Assembly (NCBI GenBank): GCA_963728475.1
Contig: CAVSKL010000003.1
Location: 310,001-374,000, forward strand
DNA length: 64,000 bases
Reading direction: 5' to 3'
From: CAVSKL01 sp963728475 [NCBI: Candidatus Eiseniibacteriota bacterium]
GTDB taxonomy: Bacteria > Eisenbacteria > RBG-16-71-46 > JABDJR01
The notes beneath the pieces are model-generated. The model was not told where the DNA came from. It did not search any database and saw only the letters and a list, made by a program, of their open reading frames with translations. Position numbers and translations under genes: made by a program. Positions 1 to 9,562 of this stretch are shown here, piece by piece (the first letter of the stretch is position 1; every line of letters starts with the position of its first letter).

Positions 1-2
1 TC

Positions 3-2456
3 TACGTCACGGTTGCCATGTCGCTGCTTCCCTTGTGGGGCTGGCTGACGGACGAGGGCGTACTTCGGTCGATTCTCCCCCGGCACGTGGCGATGAACCC
101 GGCCACGGCCCTGTGCTTCCTGATCAGTGCGGCGTCACTTTGGCTTCTGAGGCGAAACCGCCTGTCGGGCGGGGAGCGATGGGGAGCCTGCCTTGGCGCG
201 TGCATCGTCCTTCTGGCTGCGCTTATCAAGTTGGGTGGAGTTGTCACGGGCCGGGATATCTGGCTCGATCAGGCGCTCTTCCCGGACCGGCTTGCGACCG
301 AGGCCACCTTGCCCGCGAATCGGATGGCGCCCAACACGGCCCTGGGCTTCCTCTTCCTGGGAGCCGCCTTGCTCGCCCTGGGGGTGAGAGGTACCAGATG
401 GGCGAAGCTCTCCCAGGGACTGGCGGCGCCCCCGCTCCTCCTGGGGGCGCTTGCGTTTCTCGGCTACGTCTACGGCGCCAAGCCCCTCTACGGAGTGCCG
501 GCCTTCATTCCGATGGCGTTCAACACAGCTATCCTGTTCATGCTTATGGCCGCAGGTGTGGTCTTTGCCAGACCCCGGTTGGGACTGCCTGCCATCCTCA
601 TGGCCGACGACCCGGGAGGGCACCTGTTCCGGCGCCTCTTGCCAATAGGCCTTACTGGGCTTGCGGTCTCGGGATGGCTGGAGCTCAAGGGAGAGGCGGC
701 GGGCCTTTACGACGCACACTCCATGATTTCCGTGCTTAACCTCTTGTTCCTCACGATAGTCGTATACGCCAGTGCTCGGTCCTTGAGCCACGCGGACAAG
801 GAGCGCCGAGACGCCGGCAAACAACTTCGAAAGGCCCGCGATGAACTCGAAGAACGAATCGCGGAGCGCACTTCAGAACTCGAGATAAATGCCCGACTGA
901 TGCATGAGAACGAAGAACGCCGGCGGGCCGAGGAGGCTCTGGCTGCCTCCGAACGATACTACCGGCTCCTGTTTGACGAGAACCCGCAACCCATGTGGGT
1001 TTACGATCGCGAGACGTTGGCCTTCCTGGCCGTGAATCAGGCCGCGGTCCGCCAGTATGGGTACTCCCCGGATGAGTTCCTGGCCATGACCATCAAGGAT
1101 ATTCGACCGGAGGAGGACGTTCCGGTCCTGATCGCGGACGCGAGGCATGCCACGCCCGAGCAACCGGGCCGGGAGTGGAAACACCGTCGCAAGGACGGGA
1201 GCCTGCTGGACGTGCAGATCTGGGCCGACCGGCTGCCGTTTGCCGGTCGCACCGCGGGGCTGATCCTTGCAGTCGACATCACCGAGCAGAAGAAGCTGGA
1301 AGCCCAGTTGCAGCAGGCACAGAAGATGGAAGCGGTCGGGCGGCTGGCCGGGGGGGTGGCCCATGACTTCAACAACCTACTGACGGTGATCCTGAGCTAT
1401 AGCCAGTTCCTGCAGACTCGCTTGGGGGTGGACCACCCATCGCACAAGGACGCGGTCGAGATCCACAAGGCGGGCAAGAGGGCCGAGTCGTTGACGCGCC
1501 AGCTCCTGGCCTTCAGCCGCCAGCAGGTGGTCCGGCCCAAGGTGCTGGAGCTCGGCGCCGTGGTCGAGGACCTTCAGAAGATGCTCCGCAGGCTGTTGGG
1601 GGAAGACATCGAGCTGGTCACCGACGGCGACGGCGATCTGGGTAAAGTGAGAGCCGACGTGGGGCAGATCGAGCAGGTGATCATGAATCTGGCGGTCAAT
1701 GCCCGGGACGCGATGCCGACCGGTGGCGCCCTATCCATCGAGACCAGGAACGTGGATCTGACAGAGGCCTATGCGAGAACTCACCTCGGCGTCAGTCCTG
1801 GACGCTACGTGATGCTCGCGGTCAGCGATAGCGGTCAGGGCATATCCCCGGAGATCCGGTCCCGGATCTTTGATCCGTTCTTCACGACCAAGGAAGTGGG
1901 GAAGGGGACCGGCCTGGGTCTCTCCACCGTATTCGGGATCGTGAAGCAGAGCGCGGGACACGTGGAGGTGTACAGCGAGCCGGGCTGGGGAGCCACGTTC
2001 AAGGTCTACCTGCCGCGAGTGGATGAGGAGGCCGAGCCGCAGATCATAACCAGGGCGCCCCGTCCCCAGTCCATGAGCACCGAGACCGTGCTCCTGGTCG
2101 AGGACGACGAGATGGTCCGCGAGGTGGTGAGGGACGGTCTGCAGCACTCGGGCTACGAGGTGATCGCGGTCTCGGGAGCCGCGGAGGCAATCCAGGTCTT
2201 CGAGACGGATCCACCCGAGATCGACCTTCTGGTAACCGACGCCGTAATGCCCGGCATGAGTGGCCCGGAGCTGGCACAGTCGCTTCGGGCGAGGGGTGCG
2301 ATCGACCGAATCCTCTACATCTCCGGTCACACTGCCCCGGTGGCTCTCGCGCTGATGGAGGAAGATCCCCAGGCGCTGTTTCTCCAGAAGCCGTTTACCC
2401 CGGAGGTTCTGGCGGCCAAGGTGCGGGAGGCCCTGGAGCTTCGGGAAGCAGCCTGA
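3..2456 (+). CDS. Membrane-bound PAS hybrid histidine kinase (5' partial)
   Basis: The frame is open to the window edge, so the N-terminus may be incomplete; the first ATG is at 18. Numbering from that ATG, residues 1-260 are hydrophobic with several membrane spans. A charged coiled coil (about 260-305), a PAS domain (about 310-425), a HisKA domain with H-box AGGVAHDFNNLL (His449), an HATPase_c domain (N-box NLAVNARDAMP, then DPFFTTKEVGKGTGLGLS) and a C-terminal receiver with Asp741 in LLVTDAVMPG follow. This is the usual order of hybrid sensor kinases that pass phosphate internally from His to Asp. There is no DNA-binding output domain, so the signal must go to a phosphotransfer protein or another regulator elsewhere. 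The membrane sensor region is not assigned to a named family. Confidence 0.9.
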   Translation, partial: YVTVAMSLLPLWGWLTDEGVLRSILPRHVAMNPATALCFLISAASLWLLRRNRLSGGERWGACLGACIVLLAALIKLGGVVTGRDIWLDQALFPDRLATEATLPANRMAPNTALGFLFLGAALLALGVRGTRWAKLSQGLAAPPLLLGALAFLGYVYGAKPLYGVPAFIPMAFNTAILFMLMAAGVVFARPRLGLPAILMADDPGGHLFRRLLPIGLTGLAVSGWLELKGEAAGLYDAHSMISVLNLLFLTIVVYASARSLSHADKERRDAGKQLRKARDELEERIAERTSELEINARLMHENEERRRAEEALAASERYYRLLFDENPQPMWVYDRETLAFLAVNQAAVRQYGYSPDEFLAMTIKDIRPEEDVPVLIADARHATPEQPGREWKHRRKDGSLLDVQIWADRLPFAGRTAGLILAVDITEQKKLEAQLQQAQKMEAVGRLAGGVAHDFNNLLTVILSYSQFLQTRLGVDHPSHKDAVEIHKAGKRAESLTRQLLAFSRQQVVRPKVLELGAVVEDLQKMLRRLLGEDIELVTDGDGDLGKVRADVGQIEQVIMNLAVNARDAMPTGGALSIETRNVDLTEAYARTHLGVSPGRYVMLAVSDSGQGISPEIRSRIFDPFFTTKEVGKGTGLGLSTVFGIVKQSAGHVEVYSEPGWGATFKVYLPRVDEEAEPQIITRAPRPQSMSTETVLLVEDDEMVREVVRDGLQHSGYEVIAVSGAAEAIQVFETDPPEIDLLVTDAVMPGMSGPELAQSLRARGAIDRILYISGHTAPVALALMEEDPQALFLQKPFTPEVLAAKVREALELREAA

Positions 2457-2745
2457 GACAGCGCCGTAAGGGGACGGTGACACGACCCCGACGCCACCAA
2501 GGAGACGAAACCATTCCTGCTACTCGTTTGTTGTCCCATCAGGACCCTCCGGTCGGCTAGGATTCGGCCCCTCAACCAGCACTCCAGAAGCCGGGGCGGG
2601 CTCACCCGCCGCACCTATGGACCGGCGTCTACGCATGGCCACGCCGCGCGGCGCTGCCCTATACTTCCGGCCTGCTCCCAACCCCCAGAGTAACGCGTGT
2701 TGACTCGCACCAAGTTGCTCGTGATCTCAAATCGGAGGCGCATTG

Positions 2746-3426
2746 ATGAAGACGCTGCTGGCCGTCCTGCTACTGCTCGCCTTGGGTCACACCCCCGCTT
2801 CCGGGCAGGCCCTCTTCTCCGACGACTTCTCCGGAGACCTATCGCGCTGGAGCATCGATGCGCCGTCCTACTGGTCCATCGCCGACGGTTGGATGCAAGT
2901 GCATTTGTTCAACGACAAGATTTCCAAGGCCCTGGTAGGTGATCCCGCGTGGTCTGACTACCGGGTCGACTTCGATGTGGTCCAGCTTTCAGGAGTCGAC
3001 AAGTTCTGCTATTTGCGCTACCAGGATGAGACGATTGGCTACTTCGTCAACTTCCGAGGGCCAGTACCCGCCGAGAATGGCGATCCGGGGGCGGTCCGCC
3101 TCTTCCGGCTGAACAATCGGAATCAATGGCCCTGGGGAAGCTGGGACCTCGTGGACTTCGCCTTCTTCCCCAACAACCTTGGAACGACCTACCATCTGAC
3201 CATCGAGGCTGTGGGAAACCGGATCACCGTCTGGGTGGACGGAACCGAGATGCTCTCATTCGCCGACACAGTAGCGCCGGTCCTGAACGGCAAGGTCGGG
3301 CTCGGGGGGTTCAACGGGGCCAGCGGCGGACCGTGCCAGGCAAAATGGGACAACTTCAGGGTGACAGTCCCGGCGGTGGCCACCGAAACGACCAGCTGGG
3401 GAAGGGTCAAGGCTCTGTTCCGATGA
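2746..3426 (+). CDS. Secreted LamG/DUF1080-like protein with Trp-Gly C-terminal tail
   Basis: The protein has 226 residues. A TTG at 2743 precedes the ATG at 2746, but GGAGG at 2734-2738 lies 7 bases before the ATG, which decides the start. Residues 1-20 form a signal peptide (LLAVLLLLALGHTPASGQA). The body (FSDDFSGDLSRWSI, then alternating strands and IEAVGNRITVWVDGTEM near the end) looks like the concanavalin-type jelly roll of LamG/3-keto-disaccharide-hydrolase-like domains, so carbohydrate binding is likely; no catalytic residues are evident. The last 19 residues, VPAVATETTSWGRVKALFR, match the tails of two other exported proteins in this window (ending at 15967 on the minus strand and 41324 on the plus strand). 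The gene stands alone. Confidence 0.8.
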   Translation: MKTLLAVLLLLALGHTPASGQALFSDDFSGDLSRWSIDAPSYWSIADGWMQVHLFNDKISKALVGDPAWSDYRVDFDVVQLSGVDKFCYLRYQDETIGYFVNFRGPVPAENGDPGAVRLFRLNNRNQWPWGSWDLVDFAFFPNNLGTTYHLTIEAVGNRITVWVDGTEMLSFADTVAPVLNGKVGLGGFNGASGGPCQAKWDNFRVTVPAVATETTSWGRVKALFR

Positions 3427-3534
3427 CCTTGAGACCGTTCGATTCCTTCTCGAGAACCCATGCGCAGAGCGCCGAAGAAGGTCACTTGACCGATCGGAAC
3501 CTGTCAACGAGAATGAGACACTCATCGCGTGAAT

Positions 3535-4653
3535 TTACTGTACGGCCTTGATGAGACCCGACCCCTTGAGAGGGGGGGTACTCCGGTGACTCCCCAGGTC
3601 GAGATCGTTGATCCTGGGACTTCCCTGTGCGTCGATCTCGCGTCGCGATCCGACGATTCCCTCAGTGGAGCGTTCGACCTCGATCTTCGGCTTGTTGATC
3701 CAAACCTCCCGGGGAAGCGCCGGCGGCTGAGGATTGCCGTTCGTGAACCGTTCCGGATGGGCGGCGTGCGCCTGCGCCAGCACGGCGGCGCGCCGGGCGA
3801 GCTTCTCCTGCGCGAGTCCGTAGTGCACGTCGTGCGGCGTCAGCAGCCCAAGTCCGCTGTGGCGGTGCTCGGTGTTGTACCACGGGAAGAAGTCACCGCC
3901 GTGAGCTCGGGCGTCTTGGATCGAGCCGAAGCGTTCCGGAAAGTCCGGCCGGTACTTGAGCGTCTTGAACTGGCTCTCGGAGTACGGGTTGTCGTTCGAG
4001 ACATGCGGTCGGGAGTGCGTTTTTGTGACTCCTAGGTCGGCCAACAGGAACGCCACGGGTTTGGACTTCATCGACGAACCTCGGTCGGCGTGGATCGTGA
4101 GCTGGCCCGGCACGATCCCCTGCCTCGCGCACGACTCCTCGATGAGCCGCCGGGCCAGCACCGCCGACTCCCGGTACGCTACCATCCAGCCGACGACGTA
4201 GCGGCTGAAGACGTCCAGGATCACGTAGAGGTAGTAGTACGTCCACTTCGCCGGCCCCAGGAGCTTGGTGATGTCCCAACTCCAAAGCTCACGCGGGCGC
4301 GTGGCCAGAAGCTCGGGAGCCGCGTAGGACGGGTGCCTCAGCTGGTCTCGCCGCTCCCGCACTTCGCGATTCGCGGCCAGGATGCGATACATGGTCCGCT
4401 CCGAGCACAGGTAGTTTTCCTCGTCGAGGAGCGTCGCATAGACTTCGGCCGGGGCAAGGTCCGCGAATCGAGGCTCGTGAAGGACCTCAAGCACCGCATC
4501 CCGCTCCTCGGGAGTCAATGCCCGGGGGATCGTGCGAGGCTGGGGATCCGGCCTGGGACTCAGGCTCCGGTAGTACGTCGCCCGGGAGAGCGCCAGAGCG
4601 GCGCAGGTGGGAGCAACGCCCAGCCCGGGACCGACGGCCTGTACCGTCTGCAT
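3535..4653 (-). CDS. IS3-family transposase OrfB (DDE integrase domain)
   Basis: The 372-residue product has an N-terminal HTH_21-like region and an rve-type catalytic core. The acidic triad is intact: Asp in WSWDITKLL, Asp in TIHADRGSS, Glu in YSESQFKTLK. It catalyses strand transfer of the element. Its ATG overlaps the orfA stop (TGATG on the minus strand at 4655-4651), and its frame is -1 relative to orfA and stays open upstream to the A8 run, so it is probably made mainly as an OrfAB fusion. The C-terminal tail runs into the left inverted end of the element. Nothing indicates inactivation. Confidence 0.92.
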   Translation of the reverse strand: MQTVQAVGPGLGVAPTCAALALSRATYYRSLSPRPDPQPRTIPRALTPEERDAVLEVLHEPRFADLAPAEVYATLLDEENYLCSERTMYRILAANREVRERRDQLRHPSYAAPELLATRPRELWSWDITKLLGPAKWTYYYLYVILDVFSRYVVGWMVAYRESAVLARRLIEESCARQGIVPGQLTIHADRGSSMKSKPVAFLLADLGVTKTHSRPHVSNDNPYSESQFKTLKYRPDFPERFGSIQDARAHGGDFFPWYNTEHRHSGLGLLTPHDVHYGLAQEKLARRAAVLAQAHAAHPERFTNGNPQPPALPREVWINKPKIEVERSTEGIVGSRREIDAQGSPRINDLDLGSHRSTPPLKGSGLIKAVQ

Positions 4654-5063
4654 CAGCGCCTCCCGTTGCTCTCGGAGAGCTCGATCCCCAAAAGCTGCGA
4701 GAGTTTTTTTTGGACCTCGACCAGGCCTTCCGCACGCTCGGCACGCGCCCGGGACCGCCTGAGCTCGCGCTCCAGTTCTGAGATCCGCTTGTCCCGCGGA
4801 TCGGGTGGCTGCACCTTGGGGCCGCGCTTCCTGGGCCGGAGCCCGGCCAGCTCACCCCGGGAACGGGCAGCTCGCCAAGCGGACAGATGCGAGGAGTACA
4901 ACCCCTCGCGTCGGAGCAGCGCTCCCATCTCCCCGGGCTTGCTGCAAGCTTCGGCCTCCTGCAAGACCCGCCGCTTGTACTCCGCCGTGAACCGCCGCCG
5001 CTGTGCCTTGGCCAAAACCTCAACCTCTCGATCGTTCGTCCTGACTTCCGTCTCGCTCCCCAT
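4653..5063 (-). CDS. IS3-family transposase OrfA (HTH_Tnp_1)
   Basis: The 136-residue product starts with a helix-turn-helix typical of IS3 OrfA (RRRFTAEYKRRVLQEAEAC). A long charged coiled coil with leucine-zipper character follows (RDKRISELERELRRSRARAE). It binds the element ends and, alone, usually represses transposition. An A8 run near its 3' end allows -1 slippage into orfB. Confidence 0.92.
   Translation of the reverse strand: MGSETEVRTNDREVEVLAKAQRRRFTAEYKRRVLQEAEACSKPGEMGALLRREGLYSSHLSAWRAARSRGELAGLRPRKRGPKVQPPDPRDKRISELERELRRSRARAERAEGLVEVQKKLSQLLGIELSESNGRR
4704..4711 (-). promoter_or_regulatory. Programmed -1 frameshift slip site (A8) of the IS
   Basis: On the minus strand orfA reads GTC CAA AAA AAA CTC. 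Slipping back one base at the eight A residues enters the orfB frame, which I read codon by codon from here to the orfB ATG without a stop (it continues LREQREALMQTV, the usual IS3 OrfB entry). A-run slip sites at this position are the known mechanism for making OrfAB in this family. Confidence 0.75.
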
Positions 5064-5073
5064 CGGAGACCCC

Positions 5074-5472
5074 TTACTCGCCCTCTACACTAAACTCCCG
5101 GGGGGTCCGTGTCTCATCCATATTGGCAGAGAGGGGATTATGCACTGACGAAGGGTCAAGCCCACTCTCAGTGGAACCTCCACGGCCCATGATCGTTTGA
5201 ATGACTATTCCGGGTCCCGTCGGGTTGGCTCCGCAGGCGGCGGAGTAGAGGACGTAGTTGCAGGGGGCCTGAATGGCCAGGACCGGAACCGTCCCCGCCA
5301 GCTTGGCCATGAGGCTCGCGCCGGTGAGGATGGCTTCGGACTCCTCGAACCGGGCCCGGACGACCTTCCCGCTGAAGATCGTGACCGCGAGGTCCTCGTC
5401 GCCCCGGCGGGCGCGGTAGACAGTGACCCAGACCGGCGACAACGGGAGGTCCCCCACCAAGAGCGCCGCCAC
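5074..5472 (-). pseudogene. Unrecognised ORF, probably truncated by the IS
   Basis: A GTG-started frame of 132 codons lies 48 bases after the kdpE stop. Codons from 5472 down to about 5230 nearly all end in G or C and read like real protein (VWVTVYRARRGDEDLAVTIF, then MAKLAGTVPVLAIQAPCNYV). Further on the codon bias fades, and the last 14 or so codons (SANMDETRTPREFSVEGE) come from intergenic DNA and the end of the IS. The likely picture is a small host gene following kdpE whose 3' end was lost. I do not recognise the family. Confidence 0.4.
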
Positions 5473-5519
5473 CGGAGACGGCCGCCCGAAGCCGCGGGGC
5501 CGATGGGGACCCGCTGCGT

Positions 5520-6239
5520 CTAATCAGGGGACGCCGGCGGGGGGCCGACAAAGCGATACCCCACTCCCGGCTCCGTCTGCAGGTAGAGTGGACGCATGTG
5601 GTCCTCGCCGAGCTTCTGCCGGATCTTTGCTACCACGATCCGAAGATAGTGCGTGTCCTCGAGGTGATCAGGCCCCCAGATCTCCCGAAGCAGGTGCTGC
5701 TGCGTGACCACACTGCCGGGATGACGCACCAGTATGGCTAACACTCCGTACTCCTTGCGTGAGAGGTGCACGGGCTCACCTCGGAGGATCACCAGCCGGT
5801 GCGCCAGATCGACCCTCAGACGGCCGTCATCGAAGAGGGGAGGGCCGTCCGCAGCCGCGCCTTGTTCCCGGAGCAGGCTGCGTACTCGCGCCATCAACTC
5901 CTGGATACCGAAGGGCTTGGTGACGTAGTCGTTCGCCCCGCCGTCGAGGGCCGCGACCTTCTCGGTCTCGGTGGCTCGGACGGACAGAACGATGACCGGT
6001 ACTCGCGACCACTGGCGCAGCTCCTGCAGGACCTCGTGGCCGTCCATGTCCTCGAGCCCGAGATCGAGCACCACGAGGTCGGCCCCCCGTGTCGCCAGCT
6101 TCTCGATGCCCTCCCGCCCCGTCGGCGCCTCGTCCACCACGTATCCCTGCGAACGCAGGCTGATCCTGAGGAAGCGGCGGATCTGCGGCTCGTCATCAAT
6201 GACCAGGATTCGTGCCGGAATCGTCGCCGCGTCGCTCAT
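5520..6239 (-). CDS. kdpE: KdpE response regulator
   Basis: The 239-residue OmpR-type regulator has an N-terminal receiver (acidic pocket in LVIDDEPQI, phosphoacceptor Asp59 in [11 protein letters not shown], conserved Lys in YVTKPFG). A C-terminal winged helix follows ([20 protein letters not shown], then [16 protein letters not shown]). It is the partner of KdpD and activates the kdp transporter genes at low potassium or high osmolarity. It is the last gene of the operon and overlaps the kdpD stop by 4 bases, so the two are translationally coupled. Confidence 0.96.
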   Translation of the reverse strand: MSDAATIPARILVIDDEPQIRRFLRISLRSQGYVVDEAPTGREGIEKLATRGADLVVLDLGLEDMDGHEVLQELRQWSRVPVIVLSVRATETEKVAALDGGANDYVTKPFGIQELMARVRSLLREQGAAADGPPLFDDGRLRVDLAHRLVILRGEPVHLSRKEYGVLAILVRHPGSVVTQQHLLREIWGPDHLEDTHYLRIVVAKIRQKLGEDHMRPLYLQTEPGVGYRFVGPPPASPD

Positions 6240-8944
6240 TCCGCATCTTCAGCAGCGTCTGGCTGGGGCCGCTGGGGAAGGGGTAGCGTGATGCGGATGG
6301 TCGTACCGATGGAGTCGGGTCCGCTCAAGGCCTCGATCTTCCCTCCGTGCGCCCCGATCATGCCCCGGACGATGGCCAGGCCTAGACCGGTGCCGCGGCG
6401 CCCCCGGTCGCCCCGCTCTGAGCTATAGAACATGTCGAATATCCGTCGCCGTTCATGTTCCGGGATACCGGGTCCTCGATCGATCGCCTCGACGATCAGC
6501 CGCTCTTCGTCGCTGGTCGCTCTGGCGATCACGGGGAATCCGGATGGCGAGAACTTGGCCGCGTTCTCGAGTACGTTATAGAGAGCCTGCTCGACCAATG
6601 CCGGATGGACGTACAACAGCGGCAGATCGGGCTTGATCTGCATCTCGAACGTCACTTCCGGAAACGGCTGGCGGACGCGGTTGATCGCCGAGCCCAAGAG
6701 CTCGTCTACCGCCACCCAGTCCCGTTGCAGCTTCAGGTTGCCGGAACCCAGCCGCGTCATGTCGAGGAGATTCTGGATGTATCGGTCGAGCCGTTCCCCC
6801 TCGGCCCGGATCGAGGCGAGCAACTCCTGGCGGTCGGCGGGAGGCATGGTTTCGCCGTAAGCGGCCAGGCTTGTAGCGGCCCCGATGACGGAAGCCAGCG
6901 GCGACCGCAGGTCGTGGGATACCGAGGAGAGCAGGGCCGTACGCAACCGCTCGGTCTCGCTCTCCACCTCGGCCCTTCCCAGATCCGCAACCAGGTTCGT
7001 CCGGTCCGCGGCCATCGCAATCTGACGCACCATTGCCTCAGCTATCTGGCGTTGCTCCTGGCTGAGATTCGGCCGGCCGGGGCCAAAACGAAACCCCACG
7101 ACGCCCAGACAGGTTGAATCGACCAGCAACGGCAGCAGCCACCACACCGAGGCTGAAAGCGTCCCGGTAAAGCGCCCGGCCGGTTGGCGGTGCTCAGCCA
7201 CCCACTCCGCGGCGGCTGCGTCCTTGGGGTCGAGGGCGACCGCCTGCGGTCTGCTGGCCACCAATCGCAACCGGCCCGACGCGCCGCCGGTTCGGCCGCT
7301 CCGCAACACAATCGTCTCGCAGTCCAGGGCGAGCGCCGCCTGCTCGGCGCCGGAGGCGAACACCTGCGTCTCGTCTGCGGCCCGGGCAAGGCGCTCGCCC
7401 AGCGCCTGCATGGCGACGGTGTATTCACTGCCGGCGCGGAGCGCGACCACCTGTGAGCGCAGCCGGGTGGCGAGGTGGCTGCACACCAGGGCGGCGACCA
7501 GGAAGGCAAAGACGGCGACCACGTCCGTACTGTGGGTAATCCGGAAGGTGAGCCGGGGATCGGTGAAGAAGAAATTGTAGGAGAGGAAACTCAGAAAGGC
7601 CGCGTACACCGCTATCCATCGGCTGGAACGAGCAGCGACGGCGATTACCGCGGTGAGGAAGACGAGGCTCAGGCTATCCACCGACAGCAGGTTGCGTAAA
7701 GCGAACGCGAGCCCGGTGGCGGTGGCAATTACGGCGGTGGAGACAACAAGTCCTGGGATTCGTGTCCGCCACGGCTCGTTACTTAGACGCTGTCGCTGTG
7801 GAGATACCCGCGAGTAGGGAGTGTCCACGATCGTCACGTCAAAATGTCCGCCCTTGCCGAGCAGTCTCTGGGTGATCGTCCGTCCGAGTGCTCGGGCCAG
7901 CGCGGGCTCATGAGTATGGCCGACGACGATGGTCGAAACGCCCCGTTTGTCGGCGTAGCGCAGGATTTCGTCTGTGACGTTGCTACCGTGCAAGGTCACC
8001 GTATCGCCGCCCAGTTGACTCGCCAGCTGAAACGCGCGTTGGAGGCTCTCGTGGTCGGTCCGTGGGTTGCCGGTGTCGACGTAAGCGACGGTCCACGGTG
8101 CCTTGCGATGCTCGGCGATCCGGCGGGCGATGCGGACGAGGTACTCTGTATGGGGATGGCCGTCGACGGCCACCAGGACCCGCCGCCGGATCAAGGCCCC
8201 CGGGGAGGCGCCGTGCGCACGCAGATATTCCCGGAGATCGGAGTCGATGCGGTCGGCCGCGGTCTGCATGGCCAGCTCGCGCAGGGCGGCCAGGTTGCGA
8301 GGCGAGAAGAACGACTTGAGGGCGGCTCGCGCCTGCTCGGGAACGTAGACTTTGCCCTGGCGGAGCCGCTCGATGAGTTCGCGTGGCGGCAGGTCGATGA
8401 GAACGATCTCGTGCGGGCGATCGAAGAAGCGGTCGGGGACGGTCTCCTGAACCCGCACCCCGGTTATCTGCCGTACCACGTCGTTCAGGCTCTCAAAATG
8501 TTGGACGTTGAGGGTGGTGAAGACGTCGATCCCGCTCCCGAGCAACTCCTCGACGTCCATGTAGCGGCGGTGGTGGCGGGCGCCCGGGGCATTGGTGTGG
8601 GCGAGTTCGTCGATCAGCGCTACCTTGGGGTGGCGCGCGATGAGGCCATCCAGGTCCAGTTCCTCGAGAATCCTTCCCTTGTACGGGAGACGCGCCCGCG
8701 GCAGCATCTCTAGCCCTTCGAGCAACGCCTCGGTCTCCGGCCGGCCGTGGGTCTCGACCAGGCCGACCACCACGTCTCCGCCCTCCCGCCGGAGCTGGTG
8801 CGCCGCGTTGAGCATCGCATAGGTCTTGCCGACACCGGCAGCAGCGCCGAGAAAGACCTTCAGGTTGCCTCGATGCTGCCGCTCGGCCTCGGACCGAGCG
8901 ACGGCGAGCAGGTCGTCGGGATCGGGTCGCTGACTCTCCGGCAT
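6236..8944 (-). CDS. kdpD: KdpD potassium/turgor sensor histidine kinase
   Basis: The product is 902 residues from the ATG at 8944 (GAGG 9 bases upstream; the start aligns with the RPDPD beginning of KdpD proteins). A TTG at 8959 overlapping the kdpC stop is the alternative. An N-terminal KdpD domain has Walker [14 protein letters not shown] and Walker [15 protein letters not shown]-like domain follows ([14 protein letters not shown]), then a four-span membrane block, a GAF-like region, HisKA with [14 protein letters not shown], and HATPase_c ending [17 protein letters not shown]. It senses potassium and ionic strength and phosphorylates KdpE. It is a complete, full-length member of the family. 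Confidence 0.96.
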   Translation of the reverse strand: MPESQRPDPDDLLAVARSEAERQHRGNLKVFLGAAAGVGKTYAMLNAAHQLRREGGDVVVGLVETHGRPETEALLEGLEMLPRARLPYKGRILEELDLDGLIARHPKVALIDELAHTNAPGARHHRRYMDVEELLGSGIDVFTTLNVQHFESLNDVVRQITGVRVQETVPDRFFDRPHEIVLIDLPPRELIERLRQGKVYVPEQARAALKSFFSPRNLAALRELAMQTAADRIDSDLREYLRAHGASPGALIRRRVLVAVDGHPHTEYLVRIARRIAEHRKAPWTVAYVDTGNPRTDHESLQRAFQLASQLGGDTVTLHGSNVTDEILRYADKRGVSTIVVGHTHEPALARALGRTITQRLLGKGGHFDVTIVDTPYSRVSPQRQRLSNEPWRTRIPGLVVSTAVIATATGLAFALRNLLSVDSLSLVFLTAVIAVAARSSRWIAVYAAFLSFLSYNFFFTDPRLTFRITHSTDVVAVFAFLVAALVCSHLATRLRSQVVALRAGSEYTVAMQALGERLARAADETQVFASGAEQAALALDCETIVLRSGRTGGASGRLRLVASRPQAVALDPKDAAAAEWVAEHRQPAGRFTGTLSASVWWLLPLLVDSTCLGVVGFRFGPGRPNLSQEQRQIAEAMVRQIAMAADRTNLVADLGRAEVESETERLRTALLSSVSHDLRSPLASVIGAATSLAAYGETMPPADRQELLASIRAEGERLDRYIQNLLDMTRLGSGNLKLQRDWVAVDELLGSAINRVRQPFPEVTFEMQIKPDLPLLYVHPALVEQALYNVLENAAKFSPSGFPVIARATSDEERLIVEAIDRGPGIPEHERRRIFDMFYSSERGDRGRRGTGLGLAIVRGMIGAHGGKIEALSGPDSIGTTIRITLPLPQRPQPDAAEDAE

Positions 8945-8955
8945 TGGAGTCGGCC

Positions 8956-9540
8956 TCAATCAACGCGACGAACTCGCCCGGGGGCGCCGGTGAGGTCGTC
9001 GAGTGCCAGGTTCAACTCAAGGACGTTGACCAGGCGGCCGCCGGTGAGCGGCCCGCCTGGAGAGAAGCCATGTTGCCGCACCAGCGCCTCCACGCGCAAG
9101 AGGTCAAGGCCCCTTGCCGCGGCGACTCGGGGGGCCTGGTAAAGGGCCGCATGCAGCGTGATATGGGGATCCAGGCCGCTGCCGGAGGCGGCCGCGAGAT
9201 CCGCAGGAAGGGGACGCCCGCCGGATGCGCCGTAGCGGGTCGCGAGTTCGTCGGCCCGGCGGGTCAGAAATGGGCTGGTAGGAGACTTGTTGCTTCCACC
9301 CGCCGCCGCCGCATTGTAGTCGACCGCCGACGGACGCGGCCAGAAATACGCCGGGTTGGTGAACCGCTGAGCGACAAGGCGGCTTCCAACGACGCCGCCG
9401 TCGGCCCCGGTGATCAGTGATCCCGCGGCGGTGTAGGGTCCGAACACCTGCGCAAATCCGAGTATCAACGAAGTGTACCCGCCGACGCAGATGAGCAAGG
9501 TGACAAGGGCTAGGCGCAGGCTGGCGACGAACGATGGCAT
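8956..9540 (-). CDS. kdpC: KdpC subunit of K+-transporting ATPase
   Basis: The 194-residue product has one N-terminal membrane anchor ([20 protein letters not shown]) and a periplasmic domain with family hallmarks ([21 protein letters not shown] and GSGLDPHIT near the centre, LNVLELN-like end). KdpC stabilises the KdpFABC complex and raises its potassium affinity. It sits 22 bases after kdpA and overlaps the beginning of the kdpD frame. Length is normal. Confidence 0.95.
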   Translation of the reverse strand: MPSFVASLRLALVTLLICVGGYTSLILGFAQVFGPYTAAGSLITGADGGVVGSRLVAQRFTNPAYFWPRPSAVDYNAAAAGGSNKSPTSPFLTRRADELATRYGASGGRPLPADLAAASGSGLDPHITLHAALYQAPRVAAARGLDLLRVEALVRQHGFSPGGPLTGGRLVNVLELNLALDDLTGAPGRVRRVD

Positions 9541-9562
9541 CCTGGTACTCCTCTTGCGGCGG

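Larger units (their letters stand above)
3514..5116 (-). mobile_element. IS3-family insertion sequence
   Basis: Two overlapping transposase genes on the minus strand are bounded by imperfect inverted ends. The left end starts TGAGACAC at 3514; the right end, read on the minus strand from 5116, also starts TGAGACAC, and the following GTGAATTTACTGTA and GGGAGTTTAGTGTA segments match at 11 of 14 bases. Both ends have the TG...CA form usual for IS3 elements. The orfB stop lies inside the left end, as often seen. No target duplication is visible (AGAA on the left, TCCA on the right), so the exact borders or later decay are uncertain. A second similar motif, TGAGACCC at 3552, could be an alternative left end. 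Confidence 0.7.

Noticed and set aside
3540-3560. Alternative IS left end at TGAGACCC (3552)
   Set aside because: It would leave the orfB stop outside the element, and its match to the right end is weaker than that of 3514.
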